DNA of 64,000 bases from Casuarius casuarius. Lineage: Eukaryota; Chordata; Aves; Casuariiformes; Casuariidae. Positions 12,764-24,900 of this stretch are shown one piece after another. The number at the start of each line of letters is the position of its first letter. The first letter of the stretch is position 1. Location of the stretch: NCBI GenBank assembly GCA_003342895.1, contig PTFA01000055.1, positions 1,037,267 through 1,101,266 of the forward strand, in the 5' to 3' direction. The translations under genes and the position numbers were made by a program. A model generated the notes under the pieces. It did not search any database and was not told where the DNA came from. It worked only from the letters and a program-made list of their open reading frames with translations.

Positions 12764-14471
12764 TGCTTATTTTAAGAGCTTAGCCATAATATCATAAGAA
12801 ATACTGTAAACAGAATAGAGGTTAAGCCACTTCAGGGAATATTGTAAGCAGAAGTCATTGGTTTGTCTAGAGGATAGATAGAGCATCCACAAAGGCAATT
12901 TGAACTACTACCCATTGCTCTGCCAGTCTGATCTAGTCTCACATAAGATCATCACAAATCACATCCACCATATCCCAACGTAATATGATAATATTAATCC
13001 AATATGATAAATGTCAAATGTATATTGAGGTTAAGCACTTAGTTGCTGACTAATATTACCTTGACAATTACAAAGTGGGCTTGTTTTGATCAGCAGAACT
13101 AATGAAGTCTTGTTTCCTAAGAACTTGTGTTCTTCATTTCCTTGTGTCATCCAACTCACAAGGTGTCTTTTATGATATCCTCACCAGGAAAGAAACAGCA
13201 GCAGCGTGACTGACGTACTAGCTGGTGGCCATCTGCTGCCAAAGAAAATGCATTATCATTGAGTTCTGCCTCCACTTTGCTTGTGAATACAATGTTCTGG
13301 GTCCCTCTCCTCCATCCGGCTGCTATACTTGTAAAATTTATAGAAACATACTTATTGTTAAGACTTCTTGCCTTCTCTAAATGTGTTTGACTATATCAAA
13401 TGCAGAAAGAGCATCTATTTTAGGATGACATGAACCACTGCTTTCCTCTGCGGTCATTTTCTGTGGTCATTTTACAGAGCTCAGAGTACCTTCGATGCAA
13501 AAACCTACCTGTACCCAGGTGGACCCTTCGTGCTAAGGAAACTTTGGCTAACAGTTTCCATTATCCTTGTGAACATACTGTTATCCTTGGACTAAATAAT
13601 TTTACATTATTAAATGTAGTAATTGGGCTATTATTATTATACGCTAAATGTTTGTTGCTACTGCCTAACTGAGCCTTTGAGCTGAAAAATGGCAGTTTGC
13701 ACTGTCCTACTCTTAACGAACACATGTGCAGTCACATACTGTGTGATTCCTGCATCATTATAAATTGATTTTACAGCAGTGCTTAAGTAGCAACAAAAAC
13801 AGGACCATAGTGAAAATACACTCTATGAACACAACATCCACATAAGCAAGACAAATGAAAAGCTGGAGAAAAATAAATAACTAAATATAACAGTATTCAC
13901 TGTAACACTGCATACACTCTACAGTTTGATGGATGAGTACAGAAGGGATAGCCTAAACAAAGACAAGTGAAAGTGGACTGAACAGATGAGATAAAAGAAA
14001 CAGATGAAGGAACCCAGGAAGGGACTGCATCATCTAGCTGATCTGCTCAGGGAAAAAGCAACTGGTCAAAGCTCTAAAAAACACTATCAGAATCCACCCT
14101 CCTCTGTTAACAGCTGCCCTGCCAGCTTCAGTCTCTGCCTGACTCCTCTTTGGTGTTTCTTTCCCAAATCTTATTTGCCAGACTGAGCGCTCTGTCTGGG
14201 TCCTGATTACCCAAAGGTACCCAAGATTATTCAGACGAGACTCTCTCTGAGTCTGGGATATTCCAGAGCGCTGGGATACAATCATCCCATTTCAACTTCT
14301 TTCTTCCAAACTCAGCATTAGAGCTTCACCTATTCCAGCAGCCATATGGACAGATTTGGTCTTAGGCAGTTTCCTAAATGTCTGAATCTCCTTTAATTTC
14401 AGCGTACATTACAAAATGACCAAGACTCATATTCATGGCCAATCATACATTCAATAGCAAAAACTCCACTC

Positions 14472-14503
14472 TGGCCAAGAATCAGTTGGCTGATTCTTGG
14501 CCA
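14472..14503. repeat. perfect inverted repeat, 14-bp arms, 4-base loop
   Basis: The arms TGGCCAAGAATCAG and CTGATTCTTGGCCA flank TTGG. Pairing stops immediately outside the arms (C against T), so the stem is too short for a typical pre-miRNA of about 22 bp or more. No T-run follows in a bacterial-terminator manner, and the setting is eukaryotic. Its perfection and moderate GC make it the most stable short hairpin in the left half of the window. Origin and function are unknown. Confidence 0.7.
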
Positions 14504-17500
14504 TTGACGGCACCAGGGTAAAGAAGGAGAGTGGCCCTTCTTGCCTACTCTCAACATAGAGACTTTTTATAAAGAAAATAAAAAACATCCTGACTAGAAG
14601 CAGTATACATCTTTCTCCCAAAAAGTAAATGCTCATAGCTGTAAAAAGCATATAAAAACAGAGTGGTTTGCATCTACAATAGTCACATAATACTGAGTAC
14701 CATAGGCTTCCGGAAAATCTTTCCAGATAGGATATTGTTCCTTTGCTTATCCCACATAGCCGAGGACCTCAACCTCATAACAGTTTCCGCCGTCTTTCAT
14801 GGGAGCAAGTCCTTCTGAAGAACAAGAGAATTTTTAGTAACAGTAAGGCTTTTGAATGCTTCTTCCCCCACTGAGGAATGAGAATTAACTTGGGGAGAAG
14901 CGCATGATCTATAGAAAGAGAGTCACAAGACTGAAATGAATGCACCCTTTGCATCCAAATGTAATTACAATCAAATCCCCTCCATTTGGAAAACTTTGTA
15001 TCTTAATTGATTTTAGTTGCTTTAGTTGGTCCACTGATGAAAATAATGAGTACTAACATGAAAAAGAATGTTTCAAGCACATGACAGTCCCAGACACACT
15101 TAAAGAATAAACCAAGTTTTCCTGACAGACTATGTGTGTAACTAAAATAATGGAAGCTAAAAATACAACAGCTTTCACTCAACCATGTAAAGATGATTTC
15201 ATGTATAAAGGAACAGCTGAATGCAACTGCTGTTCAGCTATTTAAAATAGGGTGTTTGGGAAAGCCTGGTTGAGAACATTTTCTTTGTCTGTCTTTTTTA
15301 GTGGCAAAATTTTAATCTATGATTTGGGGTGTGCATCCTGAGGAAAAAATATTTGGTCTCCTCTTTTGGAACTCGTAACTTTTGTATCTAGTTCACAGTC
15401 TTTATCTTTGTCCTATTTTGTTCAATGTCCATCCAGAAAAAAACTAATTTTCTGTCTTCCCCTTAAGGAATTCTTGCTGTAAGCTGAAGAGAGAAAGGAC
15501 GTACTGCCATGTCAAAAACAAACTAAGCAAATTAATTTCCATGCTAACATATCCCCATCAAGCTGAATTAGATTAGTATATGAATTAAGCAGTTTTAAAT
15601 CCAAGCCACCCAGAAGCCATGCTTTAAGGAAGTCATTTTATTTAGGAAGTTTTGGAAGAACAGAATTTCAGATTCATGATTTTGTTGTCTTATCATTCCA
15701 GTCTGAGTATTTCCTGTATCCTGCCTCTATGAATAATGTTAAAGCTACAGATTACCCATAAAAAGAGTAAATTAGATTTTTAATTCCAGAGTTTTGGCCA
15801 CTTCAACATTACCGATAATAAATAACTTTGTCAACATGATGCAGCCATCGAAAAAAATCTTGGTATGCAATTCAATTAATGGCAATGAAGAGCATATGTT
15901 TGGTTTGTACTAAACAATGTGCACACCCCTCTCCTCTGAGAAGATTCATTTTCTACATTGCAGAAATATCTTGCTACCAGAAGCAAGCAGCGAGCTAAAT
16001 TGTGAATGAGGTTCCCTACTGAGGTAAAGCCTCTACTACAGTAAGTTGACATAATAGTTCTTATGCCAGCTGAAGTTTTCATCAGTATAAAAAGATAAGA
16101 AAATGTATACAAACTGATATTCTTGTACAAATATGGTGCTCATTGTTTGCACATACAAATCTTCAATTATTTGGCATCTGCTTTGCATGTTACTCTCATT
16201 CCATACCTAAATGTCTGAGCTGCTAACAGGAATGGAAGAATTTTTTTCTTCTGTTTTCTAACATAATTTTCCTGTTAACTTATCACTGAATTTATCCCAA
16301 GATTCTCCAGAGCAGGGCACATTTACAAAAGGCTGAATTTAGCTTTGCTTTTATGAAAAGCTGAAATAGCAAAATTAAAAACATTTGTCTAAATATTTTT
16401 CCCAACTCTCCGTAACACCTAGATCATCTGTTATGATAATGAGAATTTTAATATGCCTATCTTTCTTATCAAAATAGTCTTTTCCTTCTTTACCTTTTTT
16501 CTGCATGATTAATCAATGCTGAAGGATTTTTTGAGCCTTCATTCTCAGAAAAACAAGTAAAAGTCTTTACAAAATTTCATGCTCATGGATCTTTGCATTC
16601 TTTTTCAGTACTCAACTGATACTTCCTGTCTTTTCTATATGAAGTGAAACTCTGAATTTAGTTCATTTATTTCTCATTAGTGAAGGACTTCTATTTTACA
16701 CCTTTGAATTTTTTTTTTTCCATTAAATATCACTAATGAGCTGCCACATTTTCCTAATACTGAAAATTGTATTCTGGCTACAAAGAGCATCATGACAAAC
16801 AGTGACATATGCAACTGAAATGTACTCTTCCAGGCAATGCTCTAAAAAAGTTATGTTTGTAAAACAGTCCTGTAATGAGTTGCAGCACTAATATCAGAAA
16901 AATTATATTATATAACTACAATTAGAATCTTAAAAAAATACACTTTTTTTAAGTCACAAATCCATTAAAATATGAAAATGTTTGTAAAAATGGAATGCAT
17001 TTCAGTTCCCTGAAAACTGGAAGTCAACAAATTGACTATCTGCACTACCAGATCACTGCAAACATTCTGCAATCCAGGACTTCTGTACTGAGTCATGCAC
17101 TGAATTTCCTATATAAGGAATGATTTTTCTATAGTGAAATTTCATTATACAGGAAACAATAGTACATGGACGATATGAGGGCAGGTTACCAGGTACTTTT
17201 CTAGCCCCTGTAAAGAATGCTGTCCATAGCTTCTGGCACAGCGTTGCCACAATCCTGGCAGCCAAGGAAGCCACATCCTCCACATAAAAGTCTATTTAGT
17301 TCCTACTTGGCCATGCTGGGGCACTGCAGTGACAGCTGAAGTATGGATGACAACAGGAGGACTGAGCAGCACTCTGGTACACCAGGCAATGGCTTGCAGA
17401 GAGAGCATGGAAGAGGTACAGTAATGGATGGAGAAAAACGCAGAGCCCAGACTAGAGCCAGACAAGCTACAGCAAAGAGGAACCACACAGTCTGCATGAT

Positions 17501-19541
17501 AGGCCTGTGCCACCTGAAATGATTATCAGCTGGCCAAGCCACGTGCTATTTCTATAAAAAAATCAGCAGCTTCCTCAGACACAGCCACTCTCCTGAAACA
17601 ACTTCTGCTGTGTAACGTTTCCTTAAGTTGTCAATGTCTGAGCTTGATCTGTACTTACCTCTGTGCTACATGTGATTCTATCTAGAAAGAGTGGGACTTC
17701 ATCTGTCAGTTTGGAAAGCAAAAATGTATTTAACGCTTAAAGTACAAACTAACACTGAAATGTATATTTTGGTCCTCCTGTGGTATTTTGAGTGGAGAAC
17801 TTATAAATAAAGGCTGTTTCCTTCTCTTATATTAAGCAGAGAACTTCTAAAGCTCTCTATCGAGCATGATACTTGGGAATCTGTTAATATAGTAGAAAAT
17901 ATGTGGAGGAAAACCCTACAGGGAAGTTTAATTAATGTGTTTTTATATAAAATACAAGAAGATGAAGATAGTTTATCCAACGAATCTGATTTGGTGCCAT
18001 ACTTTTTGGAGGTTATGAAGGCATACTTATAGAGGCTTAGTTAGGAAGGCTTACTTATGCAGGTTATGCAGGCTCCTCTGCATATTTGGCATATGATAAT
18101 AATGATTTATTGTCATTATTTATGGTTATTGTCATAGCACTAAGAAATTATTGCCCTAAAATTTGACCTGATAATGTTGTAAGAAAGCTATTAGGTCACT
18201 ATTTTATACTGTTTTAAAAGCTAATTGAGTCATCCTTCCTGTGAAGGATAGTTACAAAATACTGGGACAGATCAACAGCTGTTTTCAGTGAGAAGTCCTC
18301 TGAAGGTGGGCTAGCAAACAGAGCTATAGAAAGTATTTCTCAAAATATCTGCAATAGAATCTGATCCCGGTTATTTGAATTATCTTACTATTACTATTCT
18401 GGTGAGATTGAGATAAGAGACTATCTCACTAAATGTATGCTATTTAAACATTAAGTCAGTGATGCTCTACTCTCAGCATCTCTAGGGTCAGACATCACAA
18501 ATTGGGAATCCTGAAAAATTAGGAATTTTATAAAACAAGCCACTGAGGATATTGTATTACAACTTACAGCCACAAGGTAGCAGAATAACTTAAATTTGAG
18601 CCACTTGTAACAGATGTCTGGACACATCAGAAAATCGTATATTAAAAAAAGAAACCACCACACAGAGCTTTTTCCTCCCACCCTCAGAAAACAGTCCCCA
18701 GACATTCCTTAATGACATAAATGGTAACATTCAGCTGTGCCTGGAAGTTCAGTGATGGGAAAATCTGGGTAATATATAACAATCTTATTAAAGAGAAAGA
18801 CTTAAAATTTTATTTCACAACCCATGAACTACAGTTCATTTTCTCCCTTTAAACTCTTAAGAGGGAAACAAAAATTTGGGAGCCGAATACCATTTTCAAC
18901 CACTTCTGTTCCAGACTTCTACGGAATACTAGCTGCCTTGTTGTCTGCATTTGTGCAATAATATATTGCATAGTAGAAAACCTTTGTATTTAATTTAACA
19001 TACTTTTTTTCCTCTGTTTCAGTTTGTACTTTACATCATGGCACTATTGTACTTAAAGGCAGGCTTCCAAAAGGGTTTAAGCTCCAATAAATGTCTGCTG
19101 AAGGCAATTCAGATCTTAGATGAGAGGAATCACTTTCAATAAGTATCTAGAGAGGGATTTTAACCCACATGCAGAATGCTTTTGAAAAATCCTTCCCTTT
19201 CATGGACAGAGGACAGTTCTGCAACAGATCTATTAAAATCATAAAATTTTATAAAGGATTCTGAACTTCTAACTTGTAAATTTTCTAAATAATTTTTCCA
19301 TATTTTACTAATTTCTTCCCCAGTTCTCATGATCTGGAAGTGAACAGGCTTAGCTTCAATCTGCACAGGGTCCCATGAATATCCACTACAGGAAGTAAGA
19401 GTTGCTGAGATTTTTTTCTGATTATTTCTTATCCGCATGTTCTGGGCATAGCCAGATAGGCTCATCCATACTGATCTTTGTGGAGATGATATTTTATATG
19501 TATTACGTGTAACACAAAAATTTTTACATTGTATTTGGGCA

Positions 19542-19549
19542 TGACGTCA
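19542..19549. promoter_or_regulatory. full palindromic cAMP-response element (TGACGTCA)
   Basis: This is an exact match to the 8-base CREB/ATF palindrome in a CpG-poor region, where its central CpG should tend to decay. The motif is seen directly. Occupancy or enhancer function is inference, and a single 8-mer in 64 kb is close to random expectation. Confidence 0.3.
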
Positions 19550-21720
19550 GAGACATGAGAAGCAGAACAAGTGTAACAGAATGAAATTACAAAGCTTATG
19601 TGAAATTAACTCAAAGTAATGGAATTCTTTGTCTCACTAATACTAATTAAACCTGCTGGCAGATTTCGATGAGATGAGATCATTTTAAAAGATATTGTTT
19701 CCAACTGTGCTTTCAATATAAAATATCTAGTATCTGATTACAATAAATATATGAAGAAAATGATATTTGCACCTTATAAAGATTTATCTATATTTGGATG
19801 TGAATGTTAATGTTTTGTGCCTACAAACCTCATACAGGAAAAAAGAGTTTTCTTTTCTTAAAAAAAAGCAAAAATTCTTTCTCAATTTTAAATAGTTAAA
19901 TCACTGTTTCTTGATGCGGTTTGCCTTGTATATATGAATTACTTTTGATCCACTATTTATATGGAAGAGCAAACTAAACTAAGCTGCTAAAACTGTGGGA
20001 GAAGATTCAAGGCAGCAGGTTCCTTAGTGCAAAGTTATGATGATGGATACATGGTAAAGTGTCAGTGATGTGCCAGAAACCAAAAAAACAGCTCTTTTGC
20101 ATCTCTAACTACAATAACCTGAAATTAACCTTTGAACTTCAAGATAAAAGTAGGTAATTATTTAAATATTTTCACTCCATTCTGTGTTGATGAGTCACTC
20201 CGGTACAGGTATAAGTGCTGCACAAAAACTCCAAAAGGCCTTTGAATAGTTTTGTCTCGTGATTTATTTTACTTATGTTATCACTTCTTTAAAGAAAATC
20301 ATATATTTAAGTTTTATCAAGGTTGGCCAGAAAAGAGGAGAGAGTTAAAAACCCTTCTTTTATTGCATGTTTGGCAGAGGAGAGAGATGAAGTGGTGAAG
20401 TGTTACACGAAGCAGCCTAGGAAATGGGAAAATAACTTCTGATTAAATGCAGATGCTGAACTAAAAGTTGCTGCTAATCACACCCACTGGTTCCTGCTTT
20501 AAAGAGAAAAAGAGTAAAGACATGACCTCCTTCCCCTCACCATTTACTTTACTGCCACATAATTCTTCTTGCAAAAATACTACAGTGAAATAACTTTAGT
20601 CTTTTACAAATGTTTCTAAACATGAGCAGGGTATTACAAGGACAAAAAAGAGTGACTAATTGTAAGAAGAGAATAAATCATAAATAGAGGAACTATGGTC
20701 ATGAAACAGCTGAGCCCTGTTAGACATCACAGATGAATAACTGAAAGAGAATAAAAGGAATCCATTTAAACATGCATAATAAACATTAAAAATAAAATAT
20801 ATTTTAAAGGAGATCAACATAATATTAATGTACAGAGTTAAATATAAAGTTCTGTACTAATATGATCTGACTGTAAAAGATTTTTTTTTGTGTGAGAAGT
20901 GAAAGGCTGATCCAAGAAGAACTAAAATCAAATTAATACTCCCATTGATTTCAAGAAGTTTTGATCAGGCTTTAAAAAAAGAGCATCAAATTCTGCATTT
21001 TGTTCTTATAAGTTTTAAAACTTACAACTCCATTTTTGTCATATTTCAGCAAAACAAAATAAAGCAAACTAAAGCAAGATACCCAAGCTTTCCTTTCTTG
21101 CATATACCAAATGAACGAGTACACACTACTGCTTCGAAACACTCATAAATCAAAGAGTTCTCACCCTATAATCCATGGCACTGTTTATTATATCAAGGCA
21201 GAAAAATTGCTAAAGGGGTTATGAGATGCTATCAGAAAGGCATCCAAAATTATATATCACTGACCACCTGCTTTGTATTTGGAAAACATTCAGTGGTTAC
21301 ATATTTAGAGTCCAATCCTACAGTTTAATCTGTGTGGGTAGACCGTTCTGCCTGCACTGATTTTCACTATAAGGCAATTGGAGTCTGTACATGTGGATTT
21401 AATTTTAGGCCAGGAGAAATGCTTTTTTTTTGAAAAAGCATATATCATGTCAGTGAAATTCTCCAATGCTTTTATTTTAAATGCCTCAATAAAGACACCT
21501 AGTATTCGGAGAACTCTGATTACCCACAATGGGCAAATGAAGCTACTACAAGCTAAGTGTTCAAATTACCATATGAAATTCTTATTTCTAAATACCTTCA
21601 GCCTAAGCTTTCCTGCTAATGAACGTACGGTTCATAGGGAGACAGACAGTGATACAATGAGATTACTATCCTTCCATGGAGTATTACATCAAAAGAGAAG
21701 GACGAGCTATACACATTTAT

Positions 21721-21970
21721 GATATATAATTCTTTTTCTGATATGGAATATTTTACATATTTTATATATTATTATGTTATATATTTTTATATATGTGTTA
21801 ATATATTGCTTTAATTTTTTTTATATATTATATAATATATAATTACATATGCATTATACATTGTATTGTATTGTATTTATATGTACTTATAATTATTATA
21901 TATTTATTATTTTATTTTATTATATATTATTTTAATATATTTTATTATTTTATATTTTATATAAAATATC
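21721..21970. repeat. A/T-only low-complexity tract
   Basis: About 250 bases are almost exclusively A and T, built from irregular TATAT, ATATATTATT, TTTTATT and TATTG (three copies near 21861) units. There is no regular long period, so it is a degenerate AT microsatellite rather than a satellite. Such tracts unwind easily, are length-polymorphic, and resemble matrix-attachment or fragile AT islands. That last point is general knowledge and is not shown here. Confidence 0.85.
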
Positions 21971-24900
21971 TGGTAAACAAAAGTATTACTGATATTCAGT
22001 AAACATTAAAATTTGATTCCTAAAACAAGAACATTAGAAGGCCATGCGGGATGAAAAAGTCTGTCAAACCCAGCACCTGGTCTCCAGTAATGATTACAGG
22101 CTGCTGCCTAAGTTCGGGTAAGAACAGGACAAGGACACACGACACCTCTCCCTAAAACTTTCCAACCTTCAAGTACTCTCAGCTGATAATCTTCATGAGC
22201 TAGATGGCTTCTACACAGTTAGTAATCTAATTCTTCAGTGAATTTCTCTTCCATTACCTATGTAATGGAAGAGAACCTATGTACACTTTTACTATCCACA
22301 GCATCCTTTGGCAGAAAGTTCCACCAGTTTACTACCTATTGCATGAAGAACGAGCTCCTTTACTTGTTTTGAAACTCACTCCTAGCTTTCACTTTATTTT
22401 CTCACCTTCCTTCCATTTCCCGCCCCATCCTTGGCCTACAGCATTATCAAAACCGAATTAATAATACATGGCATAGCTGCAGTGCAACATCTTATTACGT
22501 GTGTCAGCTAGTAAGGACTGATTGCTCTCAATTTTCAGGTTCAGTAACTGGGATAGCTAAAGTTTATGGCATTGAAATACATGTGCACTGCAATTATACC
22601 TAAAATTGGCTGTTTCTTAATCTACAAATATATACCTGTTTGTGAAGCCTATAGTGAAGAAATGACACATCTCACATCTTCGGATCCTCTTCAACCTTCT
22701 GACTCCATTTCACTTATTTCTACAAAAATGTAAACAAAAATATTATCTGTGAAATCATTCTGCAAAGGTATAGCAATCCTGTGAATGATAGTCTTACTCC
22801 TCCAGCTCAGTCAGTCTTAGGAAGTGTTGTATGAAACAGAGGCTTGAGAAATATTAATTAATGTTAGTGTTGCCTCCTGTGGTGAAGTGGGAAAATCTCC
22901 AAACCAAAAATTGATAGCCGCTGTGGAGGTTGAATCCACCAAACAAAAGGCTCCTGAGCAAAAGTATACCAGCCAAGAATCTATGTCCATTTTCTTTATT
23001 TCCTCATAACTTTGTGTGTTAATATTTGCATCAAAAAAAATTTATTACACATGGTCACTAATTTTTTTCTTTTTTTGCTTCCATCCTTTAAATTATTTAC
23101 AGTCTCTGAAAATGACCATATTATCTGATGTCTGCATAAGTTCAAGTAGAAAGAAAAACCCTGGTTCAAAGTATCATCTTTATTAAAATAGCTCATAGAT
23201 GGTGAATCAAGGCCAAAGTGCAGAAATATTCAGAAATTAGCACTTAAATCTTTGCAATTGTTATTTGTAAGCAATTAATTCAGTAACCAAAGGACTGTAG
23301 TAACCCCTAAACTTTGTATAGGAAATATTAATAAAGCTCTAATGATTTTCTTTACAGTCCCAGTACTACATAGAAATAAAGATTGCTACAGAGCTTCAGG
23401 CATTAAGAATGATTGATCTGAAATTATTAATAATTTCTCCTTCTTTGACAATTTTGTTTTCTCCTAAAAACAGCACCTCAGTGCACAGGCTTGAGATGTC
23501 TATAGTATTGTTGCACAAGCCACGATTGTACTGCTGCTGTTTCAACTACAAAATATGTTCAATATCTAATTTTCCTAATATCTAGAAATATTCTCCATTG
23601 TTCTTCAGGGCTACAAATGCAGGTGACATTACTTGTTCCAGAAAACAGCATAATAGTATAACTGGGGAGAGTGATAGTATTGTACACAAGAACTTGAGAT
23701 GGTAGTAGGGGAGACATGGAAAGGAAGTAGTTTGGCATACCACAAGAGTTAAATGACCCTCCCTGTTTGGCCATATTAAAATTCCCCGCCTATACTGATA
23801 GAAATCGATTTTCATCAGTGTCTGTCAAAGTCCAACTTTGAACAGCAGCAATACATGATTTGAGGCAAATTTTATTTTGGGTTGATCCTATCTTACTTTG
23901 TTTGTACTGTTTTGTTGCTCTTTTACCATATGTTGCTCAATGTCAGTTAGTTAAACCAGGTTGCCTTGTTCTTCAAAATCTAGCCTAGAAATCTTCTCTT
24001 GCTTCAATACCATGTTTTAGCAACTGAAACTGGCTCATCTGGCAGTTCAAGAAAATGTAATTTATAAAAGCAGAAAGGATGAATTGGTCTGCTAAAGAGA
24101 TTAGGGACTACCTTCTTACACACAGCCTGTTCCAAATCCCATTTAAAGCCAGTGGGAAGCTTTCACATAACTTCAGCTGGAGCTAGATTCATTTTTCTCC
24201 CAAGCGAATCCTCAGCTTGGGAATCAGTGCCTAAATATGGGCTTCGTGATGGGAACAATGTTTCTGAAGCTAAAATCTGACCAAATTCTCCCCACAAACA
24301 GAAGCAGACAATTTTCATCAGTCCATAAAAGATCTCATTTCTGAGATAGATTCAAAATATTTTGTGTTTCTGTTTAACACTTCTGCTATTTTTTCATTGC
24401 TATGTAGTTATTTTTGCAACGAGATTTTCATGTTGGCCTATCCCAAACCTACCAAAACTAATGAAAGAAACACCTTTCTTCTCCAATTTTCCATTTCCCT
24501 TTTTAACATGCATCTTTTGCATTACAAACTATTACTGTATTCTAAATTATTCAGGCTCATATACAGTCCTACCTATCCTCTTGTAATAGCATTTCAGTTT
24601 ATTTACTATGTTCCTTTATTGCTGTGCAATTTTAAAAGCTGTTCCAGTGAAATTATTTAATGTGAAACCACTGTAACAGTGATATGCATATTATTTTCAC
24701 AATGCACCTATTGCTTTTATAAATGGAAGTAAACCCTCAATTTGTTAGCAGAAACGATAATGTCTCTCCAGAAACCCTGAACTCCAATAGGAATGCTAAA
24801 TGTTCTCTGTGACACCACTGATCATTAAAAACAACCAAAGCAATTTTCAGTAAATTACCTTACTATAACTCCTGTGATCCTAAGAATAAAAATCAAGACG

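Larger units (their letters stand above)
12764..21720. other. AT-rich non-coding DNA, no gene seen
   Basis: No coding gene is supported. The longest frame here is 114 codons (21378-21722, reaching the A/T tract), with unremarkable composition and no recognised motif. Listed separately are the hairpin at 14472-14503 and the TGACGTCA site at 19542. A minus-strand GAG|GTAAGTAC donor at 17659/17658 with an acceptor at 17703-17704 would bound only 44 bases. Confidence 0.55.

Noticed and set aside
14472..14503. Hairpin considered as a microRNA precursor
   Set aside because: The stem is 14 bp and stops abruptly; a typical pre-miRNA has a stem of more than 22 bp with extended pairing.
16673..16740. 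CTCATTAGTGA ... TCACTAATGAG inverted repeat around about 45 bases
   Set aside because: Only 11-bp arms with a T-rich, unpaired interior; common in AT-rich DNA.
17659..17702. Minus-strand 44-base interval with a GAG|GTAAGTAC donor
   Set aside because: Very short, with a mediocre acceptor and no partner exons.
21378..21722. 114-codon + strand open frame
   Set aside because: Low-complexity, AT-driven composition, no splice pair or recognisable motif; it ends at the A/T tract. This is at the length expected by chance in 64 kb of AT-rich DNA.
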